51,045 nucleotides of DNA from Sedimentisphaerales bacterium (GTDB lineage Bacteria; Planctomycetota; Phycisphaerae; Sedimentisphaerales; SM23-30): assembly GCA_016934515.1 (NCBI GenBank), contig JAFGSR010000071.1, positions 1 through 51,045 on the forward strand, given 5' to 3'. Both the position numbers and the translations under genes were made by a program. Positions within the stretch are counted from its first letter, which is position 1. Every line of letters starts with the position of its first letter. Below the pieces are notes generated by a model. It had not been told where the DNA came from, did no database searches, and saw nothing but the letters and a program-made list of their open reading frames with translations. Positions 42,719 to 50,917 of this stretch are shown here, in pieces.

Positions 42719-43706
42719 AATCCCGCCCAGTCGCTCAGATTCGCCGGCCGTGCCCCTGTTGTCTGCCGAGCTGTCCCGGGGGGTGGAAATTCGCCCCGTC
42801 CTGCCGGATGAAATCGACCATTGCATGTCTTTGTTTTTCCGTAACGCACCCGGCGATGATAGACAGATTTTCCCCCGCGTAGAGTCATTCAAGCAGTTAG
42901 CCCGCCGGGAAAATTACGACCTCAATTGTCAGATGGTTGCGACGGTTAACGGACAAATCCGCCATGCCTGCCTTTTTGTGCCCCAGCCGGGACGCATGGC
43001 TTTTTTGTTTACCTCCTGGGCCGATAAAACCACCCCAACGGATCTGGATATTGCCGCCAAAACAGTGGCCCAAACTTGCAATTGGGCGTTCCGCCAGGGC
43101 TGCAATCTTATCCAGGTCCTGATAGAAATGACCGACCGGTATCGACGCGAGCTTTGTCTCAAAAGCGATTTTCATTGCCTGACCGACCTGATTTACATGC
43201 ATTACCCCGTCATTGCTCCCCGGCAGTTTTCACCTCTGCCCGATGACTACCATTGGTTGCCCTACGAACCTGCCCACCACGATTTGTTTAAACAGGTAAT
43301 CAACCAGACCTATCAGGACAGCCTGGATTGCCCGGAATTGACTCAGTTGCGTAATATGGATGACGTAATTGACTCTCACAAAACCGCCGGTTTGTTTAAT
43401 CCCCGCTTCTGGAAAATCTTATTACACAAAAAATCACCCGCCGCCGTGCTTTTGCTTAATCCATTGAAATCTTCAGGAGTGCTGGAATTGACTTATATGG
43501 GGCTGATTCCTTCATTCCGGGGCCGGGGACTGAGCAAATTGGTTCTTGAAGAAGCTTTGCGTTGTGTCCCCCTGAGCAATCGCACTAATTTAACTCTTGC
43601 CGTTGACTGCCGAAATAAGCCGGCCTGTCAATTATATCTCAACTTTGGATTTGATGTAATTTTCCGCCGCACCGCCTTAATCAAACCTTTAAATTGGCCA
43701 AAATAA
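42684..43706 (+). CDS. GNAT-family acetyltransferase with two GNAT-like halves
   Basis: The 340-aa protein looks like a tandem GNAT. The N-terminal half (about residues 30-170) is degenerate, and the C-terminal half (about 185-335) has the acetyl-CoA loop GLIPSFRGRGLSKLVL and the ending CQLYLNFGFDVIFRRTAL. GNAT enzymes move an acetyl group from acetyl-CoA to an amine; the substrate is unknown here. The start lies 35 bp inside the preceding gene, so the two are translationally linked. It is the last gene before the intergenic region of dnaA. Confidence 0.82.
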   Translation: MARKVSRRSIVEIPPSRSDSPAVPLLSAELSRGVEIRPVLPDEIDHCMSLFFRNAPGDDRQIFPRVESFKQLARRENYDLNCQMVATVNGQIRHACLFVPQPGRMAFLFTSWADKTTPTDLDIAAKTVAQTCNWAFRQGCNLIQVLIEMTDRYRRELCLKSDFHCLTDLIYMHYPVIAPRQFSPLPDDYHWLPYEPAHHDLFKQVINQTYQDSLDCPELTQLRNMDDVIDSHKTAGLFNPRFWKILLHKKSPAAVLLLNPLKSSGVLELTYMGLIPSFRGRGLSKLVLEEALRCVPLSNRTNLTLAVDCRNKPACQLYLNFGFDVIFRRTALIKPLNWPK

Positions 43707-43937
43707 TATTTTGAGCCCCTTAAGAACCTTGTCATTCCCGCGACTTCGAATTTGTTTCCGTACCGAACTCTCCGCTACGCTTCGTGTTGGATTTAGTGCT
43801 TAGGATTTAGGATTTCTCTTCAGGCTTTATCCTTCTTCTGAATTGTAAGTCGCTGATTGTTAATGAGATACGCATGAAACGCTTAGCTTCCTTACGTTTT
43901 CTCCGCATATCAATGTTGAAAAAGCAGATTCCACAGG

Positions 43938-44035
43938 TTTTCCACATGTTAATTTACGTGGTGCAAAATGTGTGGAAATAAATTTTTTTTCGTTCATAAC
44001 TGTTTGCCAGTTCTTCTCCTGTTACATGTGGATAA
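43938..44035. other. DnaA-box cluster
   Basis: TTTTCCACA (43938-43946) differs by one base from TTATCCACA. TGTGGAAAT at 43971-43979 is a weaker inverted match with two differences. TGTGGATAA at 44027-44035 is the exact reverse complement of the consensus box. An AT-rich stretch lies between them. The cluster supports an origin or autoregulation of dnaA. Confidence 0.6.
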
Positions 44036-44092
44036 GAAAGCTTGTTATTTTCTGTTGAATCGTTGTGATAAATACCTAACATCTAAGATGTT

Positions 44093-44160
44093 CTAACAAA
44101 ATGATGCATCAGATATAATGATTATTGACCTTCAGCCCAGCCAATTTTTCATTTTGTTAG
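44093..44160. repeat. First 12-bp inverted repeat pair upstream of dnaA
   Basis: CTAACAAAATGA at 44093-44104 and its exact reverse complement TCATTTTGTTAG at 44149-44160 are separated by 44 bp. The right arm continues AGAGCGGA, matching AGAGTGGA after the second pair. Perfect 12-mers that recur in two pairs are unlikely by chance. Confidence 0.8.
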
Positions 44161-44258
44161 AGCGGAAATATGCAAACCCGAATTCGCAGAATATTTTGGT
44201 TGCATGGAATTGTGCCTTTCAGCATTTATTTATTGCTGTTTTAACTTTTTGCGAGCCG

Positions 44259-44323
44259 CTAACAAAATGACTTTTGGGGCGATAATTAATCGCGGCCTAC
44301 ACTGCCGAAATTGATTTTGTTAG
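44259..44323. repeat. Second 12-bp inverted repeat pair upstream of dnaA
   Basis: CTAACAAAATGA at 44259-44270 and TGATTTTGTTAG at 44312-44323 (one mismatch to the exact complement) are separated by 41 bp. The pair copies the arrangement at 44093-44160 with almost the same spacing. Confidence 0.8.
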
Positions 44324-44462
44324 AGTGGAGAAGTTATTTGTCTTTTTGGTTCTCGGCAAAACGTTTGTAGGGACGTTATCGCTGGTGACATAATCATTCT
44401 GCGTTTCTTATGTTTTTTTAAGTAGTTCATAATCACCTTATAATGATGAATGGAGTACTGCT

Positions 44463-45875
44463 GTGAGCGCCACGTGTACAGATATTGTTGAAAAAATTAA
44501 TTGCTGCATCGCCCAAAAAGTCGGCCAGCAACGACATAAAATCTGGTTCAAAAATTCCACCCGCCTGCTGCTGGAGGAAGATTATGTCAAGGTCGGCGTC
44601 CCCAATCTCTTCATCGGCGGTTGGATCGAAAACCACTTTACCGATCAGATTCGCGATGCGGTCCAGGAAGTTACCAACCGCCCAGTCAAAGTGATTTTCA
44701 CTATTGACCCCGATCTCTTTGGCGGACAACGCCGACGCCAACTCGATTCCCAGGCGGAATTCGTCTCCAAAAGCACCTCGCCGGTTCGCCGAAAAAAACC
44801 TCAGGATAAACCTCGCCACCACACTGCTCTGCGGCATAAACTCGAAAATTATGTGGTCGGAAACTCCAATCAATTGGCTTACAGTGCCGCTAAAACCGTC
44901 GTCGCCGAACCTCGAACTCACTTCAATCCGCTCTTCATTCATGGCGGCTGCGGTTTGGGAAAAACTCACCTCCTCCAGGGCATCTGTAACGCCGTCCGCG
45001 ATATCCGACCTCAGACCCGCTTCTTGTGTGTCTCCGGCGAAGAATTTACCAATCAATTTGTCTTGTCACTCAAGATGGGTAAACTGGACAATTTCCGCCA
45101 GCGGTTTCGACAAACCGATCTGCTCCTTATTGACGATGTACACTTCCTGGCCAGCAAAAAAGCCACCCAGGAAGAGTTCCTGCACACCTTTAACGCCATC
45201 GACACCGCCAACAAACAAGTGGTCTTGGCTTCTGACGCCCATCCCAAGATGATCGGCGAGTTGTCCGACAGCCTCGTCAATCGATTCATCTCCGGCATGG
45301 TCGTCAAAATCGAACCGCCCGAATTCGAAACCCGCTGCTCCATCCTTCGCCAACGCACCCGCGAGCTTAAGAAAAATGTCCCCGATTCCGCCATCGAATA
45401 TATCGCCGAAAATCTCCGCGCCAACGTCCGCGAACTCGAAGGTGCCCTGCTAAAAGTAATTGCCTACGCTTCGCTCAGCAGCAGCCCCATTTCCCTGGCC
45501 ATCGCCAAAGAGGCTCTCGAGGACCACATCGCCCGCACCGACCCCATCGTCCACCTCTCCGACATCGAAGCCGCCGTCACCACCTTTTTCGGCATCACCC
45601 CCGCCGACGTCCACTCCTCCAAAAAAACCCGAACCATCAGCCTCGCCCGCTCCGTCGCCATGTACCTGGCCCGCAAACACACCACCATGTCCTTCCCCGA
45701 AATCGGCCGCTTCATGGGTAACAAAAACCACGCCACCGTTATCCTCGCCTGCCGAAAAATCAATGGCTACCTCGGCGACCAGGACACACCCGTTACCTGG
45801 GAAACTCCCATGGGCAAACGCGAAATGAAAATCAATCCCATTCTGGAAAAACTCGAATCCTCGATAAGCAGGTAG
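44463..45875 (+). CDS. dnaA: Chromosomal replication initiator protein DnaA
   Basis: The 470-aa protein has the four DnaA domains. Domain I is at about residues 1-85, followed by a basic linker (SPVRRKKPQDKPRHHT). The AAA+ domain has Walker A GGCGLGKT (161-168) and Walker B IDD (D224, D225). The C-terminal helix-turn-helix reads FMGNKNHATVILACRKI, where many DnaA proteins have FGGRDHTTVLHACRKI, so the contact Asp is Asn here. It binds DnaA boxes and opens the origin. The start is GTG with GGAG at 44452-44455, 7 nt upstream. The glmM-like gene follows after 7 bp; dnaN, recF and gyrB are not adjacent. Confidence 0.97.
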   Translation: MSATCTDIVEKINCCIAQKVGQQRHKIWFKNSTRLLLEEDYVKVGVPNLFIGGWIENHFTDQIRDAVQEVTNRPVKVIFTIDPDLFGGQRRRQLDSQAEFVSKSTSPVRRKKPQDKPRHHTALRHKLENYVVGNSNQLAYSAAKTVVAEPRTHFNPLFIHGGCGLGKTHLLQGICNAVRDIRPQTRFLCVSGEEFTNQFVLSLKMGKLDNFRQRFRQTDLLLIDDVHFLASKKATQEEFLHTFNAIDTANKQVVLASDAHPKMIGELSDSLVNRFISGMVVKIEPPEFETRCSILRQRTRELKKNVPDSAIEYIAENLRANVRELEGALLKVIAYASLSSSPISLAIAKEALEDHIARTDPIVHLSDIEAAVTTFFGITPADVHSSKKTRTISLARSVAMYLARKHTTMSFPEIGRFMGNKNHATVILACRKINGYLGDQDTPVTWETPMGKREMKINPILEKLESSISR

Positions 45876-45882
45876 GCAAAAT

Positions 45883-47259
45883 ATGGCACCCTTGATCATC
45901 AGCATCTCCGGAGTAAGAGGAATCATCGGTCAATCTCTAAATCCCGCCCAGGCTTGCGAATTCGGCTTGGCTTATGGCACCTTTTTACGTCAAAACCGCT
46001 CCTCCGACCAACCCGTCAAAATCTGCATCGGCAGAGACTCCCGTCCCTCTGGCTCCATGATAGCTGCCGCCCTGAGTTCCGGTCTCATGGCCGCCGGCTG
46101 TCAAACCATCGACCTCGGCATTGTTACCACCCCCGGCGTCGCCCTGATGGTCAAACACCTCGCTTGCTCCGGCGGAATCGTCATTACAGCTTCGCATAAC
46201 CCAATAGAATGGAACGGCATCAAGTTCATCCGCGACGACGGCATCGCTTACCCCGCCGATCAGATCAAAAAAATTCACGAACTGTATTACAACAAGCAGT
46301 TCGAACTCCAGCCGGCCCAAAAAGTCGGCCAATCCACCACCGATAGCAAAACCCACGCCGTCCACATCGATAAGGTCCTGCAAATCTGCGACAAAGCCCT
46401 CATACGCTCCAAACGATTCAAGGTGGTCCTGGACAGCATAAATGGTGCCGGTTGCGTCGTAACCGCCAACCTGCTCGCCGAGTTGGGCTGTGAGGTCATC
46501 CACCTCAACCACCAGCCCACCGGCTTTTTCGCTCACACCCCCGAACCCACCGCCGAAAACCTCGCCGAACTCGGCCCCCAGATAACCAAACACCACGCCG
46601 CCGTCGGTTTCGCCCAGGACCCCGACGCCGATCGACTCGCCCTCATTGACGAAACCGGCCTTTATATCGGCGAAGAATACACCCTCGCCCTGGCCGCCAA
46701 ATACATCTTCAGCAAAAAACCCGGCCCCGCCGCCGCCAATCTGTCCACCTCACGCATGATCGACGACCTCGCCGCTCAGGTCGGCTGCTCCGTCATCCGC
46801 ACCCCCGTCGGCGAAGCTCACGTCGCCAACGCCATGCAAGCCAACCATTGCGTCATCGGCGGCGAAGGCAACGGCGGCATCATCGACCTCCGCGTCGGAC
46901 TCGTCCGCGACAGCCTCGTCGGCATCGCTCTTATCCTCCAACTGCTCGCCGAAACCGACAAATCCATCAGCCAACTCGTCGCCGAAATCCCCCAATACCA
47001 CATGATAAAAACCAAGTTCCCCTGCCCCGCCGAAAAAACCGACCAGATCCTCAAAACCGTAAAAAACCATTTCGCCCAACGCTCTGCCACCGAAAACATC
47101 CACATCGATACCCAGGACGGCATCCGCATCGACCTCCCCGCCGCCTGGGTCCAACTCCGCGCCAGCAACACCGAACCCATCATGCGAATCATGGCTGAAT
47201 CCTCCAACTCCGACACCGCCAAAAACCTCATCAACCAAATTCAAAAACTAATCTTCTAA
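45883..47259 (+). CDS. glmM: Phosphoglucosamine mutase / phosphomannomutase family
   Basis: The 458-aa protein has the four-domain alpha-D-phosphohexomutase layout. The phosphoserine loop is TASHNP with Ser104, the metal loop is DPDADR (246-251), the sugar loop is GEGNGG and the phosphate-binding loop near the C-terminus is RASNTEPIMRI. GlmM turns glucosamine 6-phosphate into the 1-phosphate for peptidoglycan or LPS precursors. Length and the start SISGVRGIIGQSL fit GlmM-like enzymes, but phosphomannomutase activity cannot be excluded. The gene follows dnaA by 7 bp. Its codons are strongly C-ending, matching the local strand bias. It ends 11 bp before the convergent DUF4838 gene. Confidence 0.88.
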   Translation: MAPLIISISGVRGIIGQSLNPAQACEFGLAYGTFLRQNRSSDQPVKICIGRDSRPSGSMIAAALSSGLMAAGCQTIDLGIVTTPGVALMVKHLACSGGIVITASHNPIEWNGIKFIRDDGIAYPADQIKKIHELYYNKQFELQPAQKVGQSTTDSKTHAVHIDKVLQICDKALIRSKRFKVVLDSINGAGCVVTANLLAELGCEVIHLNHQPTGFFAHTPEPTAENLAELGPQITKHHAAVGFAQDPDADRLALIDETGLYIGEEYTLALAAKYIFSKKPGPAAANLSTSRMIDDLAAQVGCSVIRTPVGEAHVANAMQANHCVIGGEGNGGIIDLRVGLVRDSLVGIALILQLLAETDKSISQLVAEIPQYHMIKTKFPCPAEKTDQILKTVKNHFAQRSATENIHIDTQDGIRIDLPAAWVQLRASNTEPIMRIMAESSNSDTAKNLINQIQKLIF

Positions 47260-47270
47260 CCACACCTTTG

Positions 47271-50200
47271 TCAGGGTGCGATTATATCTAGATCAGCCAG
47301 AACGATCATACTGGTATTTACCCCGTCGTCGATCGGTCCCCAGAAATTGCTCGTGAAATCCAACAGGAAATAACGCCGGCTCCTGTCAGAGATGTTAGCA
47401 TAGCGAGCCGCACCGGCATTGACGGTCGATGGAGTAATGCTGCCGTTAAAAACACTTTCGGTGTAGCTAAATCGCGAATAGGGGGCGAACAAAGGATCGG
47501 ACTCATCCGGTGCCACACGAATAGAAACCATATTGGCATTATACATTGTGGCAACATCCATGCGGTTGGTATATTTAATCTGACTCACGTTCTGCTCGCT
47601 GCCCAGATCAAGCAGAATATGAATGTTGTTGTCTCCGTTGCTGTTGTCCAGAGCAAAGTAATCAAATCCACCTGATATTCCTTTGCCCAGCTTGTCGCCA
47701 TGCAGTGCGGTTATCTCACCCGCTGACACCGTCTCCGATACAATATCACGAACCCAATCCCTGTTCTCCATGTAGTACAGCCATGCCATATTGCTGATCA
47801 GATCATTCTCCACCAACGCGCGAAAACTATCCAGAGTGTCAATCGCGGTATTCCACGCAGGCAAGTCGCCGGTTACCTGATAGTTTTCCCAGGCCGCCTG
47901 GGCCGCTATCGTCAACTCCACATGCGTAAGACCTTTTTCCAGATAGCTAACCTTAGCCTCGGCATCGCTATCGCCCAGAGCCGCCTGCTCCGCCGCAGTC
48001 ATCAACGCCCGGGCCTGGACCATTATCTCGGGCGTGAAATACTCATCAGCACCGGCCACCAACATACTGTTCCAATCCGTATCCATCGGGACACTCTCGG
48101 AAACCTCTTTCCAAAGGTCAAAGTAAGCTCGTACTTGGCCTTCCGCCGGGCCAAACGCTTCGTAATACTCATCCAGTATCTGTTCGACAACATTACTCCC
48201 TTTAAGCCATTCTGCACCGAACGCAGCAAAGTCCTTTATATCAACCTCGGTATCATTATCCGCATCCGCATAACCACACCATTGCGGCCCATCACAGTCC
48301 GTTGCCAACCAATGTCTCGAAAACGCCACAAAGTCATCTATATCCACCTGGTGGTCACCGTTGATATCCATCTGCAAATCACTATCGTCCCGACCAGCCA
48401 TCACATGCACCCGTGCCGCCATGTACAAACTCGGACCCTGTGTTGCGTATTGACCAGTCAGAGAATCAAAATCGGTCGCCGTCATGCCCCGCTTATACGC
48501 ATAACAAAAATCCTCGCCCAGCCCCTCAGCATAATGGATCGGCAGGTTATGCCCGCAAAGCAGATAATTCGGACGTAAACCCATTCTGGCCCCGGTCTCG
48601 TGCCATCCGTCCCATTGATCTCTAAATGCCTGCCGCTTGACCGCACTCCACGGAAAGTAATATGACCAGTTCTCCCAACTGGGAACCAGCCCCACAAATA
48701 TTCGATCATTTAACTGCGTCTGTATGGGCGCTGTATTATAGTTGGCATAGGCTAGACCTTTAATCGTAGCATCGCTGTAACCACGCGAGTCCGCTTCCTG
48801 CTGTAACGCCAGCCAGAACTTCGCGTAGCGATCTCCCATAGGACCAAGATTAAAATACCAGTTCTCGTCCGCCTGATTAAACGCGTTGGTCGCCTGGGTA
48901 AGCCGATCCTGCCAACTGAAGCCGTAATCACTTTCAAAATTCGAGGGTTCCACATCCATAGCCAAACTGGCCGGGTCGGTACACTTGCCGCCCGTGTCAT
49001 TTTCCACTCCGTTTATCCAGGGCTTATCCATCTCGCCTATCAGAACATCATCCACACGCATCGATACCTGGCCGGCTTTACTCCTGAACGAATACGTGTG
49101 TGCAACAGAACCGTCAAAACCGGCCGGAGCAATATCCCCGCCATTAACAATACGCTGATTATAATCGCAAACGGTGTCCGGATGTGCCGATGTCTCGTTG
49201 TAAAGATGGTTAATCAAAATAATACTCCCCCATCGGGGCGATTGATTGTCTGCTAAATAAAACGTGGCGCCCATCTTATACGGCAGCCGCATCTTCACAT
49301 CGATCCGCCAGTTACCGTCACTTGGCATCCCGATGGTACCGTCAGGCCGGGTGCCGTAATTTACTGTGCCTCCTCCGTTAAGATTAGCATAACCGTCAAA
49401 CAGTGATTCAGTTGGAACACCACCAAATTGCCACGTGTACGTGTTCTTGAACGACACCTGGCTCCCTCCAGATCCATACGTCTCCTCCAGAATATCAGCA
49501 GTGCCCTCCGGATCACTGTATATCTTTAAAAAATACATGGTAGCGGCTCCCGGCCCCGGGCTTTGCCCACCGCCAAATCCTATCATAAACTCGCAACCGT
49601 CACCTTGTGCCCCGGACCCGGCGGTAATGGTCCTTTGCATCTCCCAGTCGTCAATCACCTGACTATGGAATCCCGCGTTAGAAACGTTCATCGAAATAAG
49701 CGATACCGCACCGTTGGCATAATAAGGATCAGCTTCCCGCGTACCGTCCGGTAGCAAATTAAAATATTCCGGATGGGTACTGTGATATTTATCATACCAG
49801 GCACTAAAACCGTGGCCGTAATCCATATTGGTGCCACAGCCCAGTTGATGATGACGCAGCCATTTACGCTGAGCTGTGACGAAATTATCATGCGCCGCCG
49901 TACTAGCCCAGCCTTCCGTGCCGACGATACTCAAACCGTAGGTTCGCAGGCGTGAGTGTATTAATTGTGGTTCGTAAACTTGCTCCCAGTTACCAACTTC
50001 AATATCTGCATACTGCGGTACTACCTCGCCCGTATCGCCCGGCCAAAGCCAGCGAATCTGCAAATGGACATCCAGAAATTCATATACCGCAAACAACGTC
50101 CCCGCGTCGGTTGATTCGTACAACTCATTGTCCGCTTCGTCTCTGCCGGCCAGGAAAAAATCCGTGCCACTGCGCCGAATAATAAAGCCATTCGGGACTA

Positions 50201-50528
50201 AAGTGCTGGTATCGATCTCAACCGCTGTTGCCGCCAGGCACGGACCAACGTAAATTAGGCCCTCATAGCCGGTCGGTTTATTGCTTTCGGTATAGATACC
50301 CAGCACCGCGCCGGTAGCTTTTTCGATATAGTCGCGTAACTCATCCGCCGCGTATTGCACCACGAGAAAACTGCTGTCCGGTATGACAATCGCGGTGGCA
50401 GGTGAGCCGGCTTCGACAATCGACATCGGCTCAACGCTGGGCGGGGGAAAACCTTCCGCCGGCCCTGCCCCTGCCAACGTTAACAGTAACAACACTATCG
50501 AATAGCTTAAATCGTTCCTGCAGTTCAT
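47271..50528 (-). CDS. DUF4838-type secreted glycosidase-like protein with internal sandwich and dockerin insertions
   Basis: The 1085-aa protein has a signal peptide (about residues 1-26) and an N-terminal domain of the alpha-glucuronidase-like type (about 35-180; FLVVQYAADELRDYIEKATG). The DUF4838 barrel is split: it runs to about 298 and resumes near 503 with WINGVENDTGGKCTDPASLA. The gap of about 200 residues is a LamG- or DUF1080-like beta sandwich. A complete type I dockerin pair sits inside the next part (about 716-776; DINGDHQVDIDDFVAFSRHWL and DADNDTEVDIKDFAAFGAEWL), before EQILDEYYEAFGPAEGQVRAYF, which belongs to DUF4838. A discoidin-like sandwich ends the chain (about 930-1085). 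It probably binds or cleaves an extracellular polysaccharide. It is convergent with glmM. Confidence 0.83.
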   Translation of the reverse strand: MNCRNDLSYSIVLLLLTLAGAGPAEGFPPPSVEPMSIVEAGSPATAIVIPDSSFLVVQYAADELRDYIEKATGAVLGIYTESNKPTGYEGLIYVGPCLAATAVEIDTSTLVPNGFIIRRSGTDFFLAGRDEADNELYESTDAGTLFAVYEFLDVHLQIRWLWPGDTGEVVPQYADIEVGNWEQVYEPQLIHSRLRTYGLSIVGTEGWASTAAHDNFVTAQRKWLRHHQLGCGTNMDYGHGFSAWYDKYHSTHPEYFNLLPDGTREADPYYANGAVSLISMNVSNAGFHSQVIDDWEMQRTITAGSGAQGDGCEFMIGFGGGQSPGPGAATMYFLKIYSDPEGTADILEETYGSGGSQVSFKNTYTWQFGGVPTESLFDGYANLNGGGTVNYGTRPDGTIGMPSDGNWRIDVKMRLPYKMGATFYLADNQSPRWGSIILINHLYNETSAHPDTVCDYNQRIVNGGDIAPAGFDGSVAHTYSFRSKAGQVSMRVDDVLIGEMDKPWINGVENDTGGKCTDPASLAMDVEPSNFESDYGFSWQDRLTQATNAFNQADENWYFNLGPMGDRYAKFWLALQQEADSRGYSDATIKGLAYANYNTAPIQTQLNDRIFVGLVPSWENWSYYFPWSAVKRQAFRDQWDGWHETGARMGLRPNYLLCGHNLPIHYAEGLGEDFCYAYKRGMTATDFDSLTGQYATQGPSLYMAARVHVMAGRDDSDLQMDINGDHQVDIDDFVAFSRHWLATDCDGPQWCGYADADNDTEVDIKDFAAFGAEWLKGSNVVEQILDEYYEAFGPAEGQVRAYFDLWKEVSESVPMDTDWNSMLVAGADEYFTPEIMVQARALMTAAEQAALGDSDAEAKVSYLEKGLTHVELTIAAQAAWENYQVTGDLPAWNTAIDTLDSFRALVENDLISNMAWLYYMENRDWVRDIVSETVSAGEITALHGDKLGKGISGGFDYFALDNSNGDNNIHILLDLGSEQNVSQIKYTNRMDVATMYNANMVSIRVAPDESDPLFAPYSRFSYTESVFNGSITPSTVNAGAARYANISDRSRRYFLLDFTSNFWGPIDDGVNTSMIVLADLDIIAP

Positions 50529-50704
50529 TATTTTTCCTTGGCGTGATAACTTCAGCCACCGAGCTGCGAACTACTTGATTATAACAGATTTGTGCGTCAA
50601 TAGCAAAGCCGTGGAAATCTCCCCCCAGGATGAACACTTGCGGTTTTCCGTACCGCCGCCGTCTCGCCGGAACTCTTAACTTCTTCCATCCAACCTGTCG
50701 CGAC

Positions 50705-50722
50705 GGGCGTCGGCACGGCGGG
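50705..50722. repeat. Dispersed intergenic repeat, copy B
   Basis: It differs from 10213-10230 at only two of 18 positions, 40 kb away. Both copies are outside genes. Confidence 0.5.
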
Positions 50723-50767
50723 AATTCAACACCCAAAATCCAAAATTTCTTATACCTCCCCTTCATC

Positions 50768-50791
50768 CTTCAGGCTTCAGGCTTCAGGCTT
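50768..50791. repeat. Tandem heptamer CTTCAGG x3, second copy
   Basis: Three perfect head-to-tail CTTCAGG units (50768-50774, 50775-50781, 50782-50788) are followed by CTT, as at 374-397. It is intergenic. Confidence 0.7.
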
Positions 50792-50900
50792 TCTTCTACC
50801 CTCCGCTTCCTCATCAATACCACTACTCCCAAAGCTGACAGAAAAACGGTGTACGGTTCGGAAACCGCTGTCACCATCAACTTCGTATAGCGGAGCGTAG

Positions 50901-50917
50901 GGCGGGCCGTGCCCGCC
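50901..50917. repeat. GC-rich hairpin repeat
   Basis: GGCGGGC pairs with GCCCGCC across CGT. Short hairpins of this kind recur between genes in many bacterial genomes. No T-tract follows, so it is not called a terminator. Confidence 0.55.

Larger units (their letters stand above)
43707..44462. other. Intergenic region upstream of dnaA, candidate replication origin
   Basis: The 756-bp gap has no gene. Its left part contains tandem-like TTAGGAT units (about 43798-43815) and one CTTCAGG copy. Then come DnaA-box-like sequences around 43938-44035 beside an AT-rich tract (about 43976-43990) and two pairs of 12-bp inverted repeats (44093-44323). The GTG start of dnaA follows. This is the expected layout for an origin next to dnaA, but the base-composition skew has the opposite sign to the usual one. 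Confidence 0.5.

Noticed and set aside
44433-45056. Long open frame opposite dnaA
   Set aside because: It overlaps the DnaA domain I and AAA+ coding region exactly on the other strand; the strong C bias creates such shadows.
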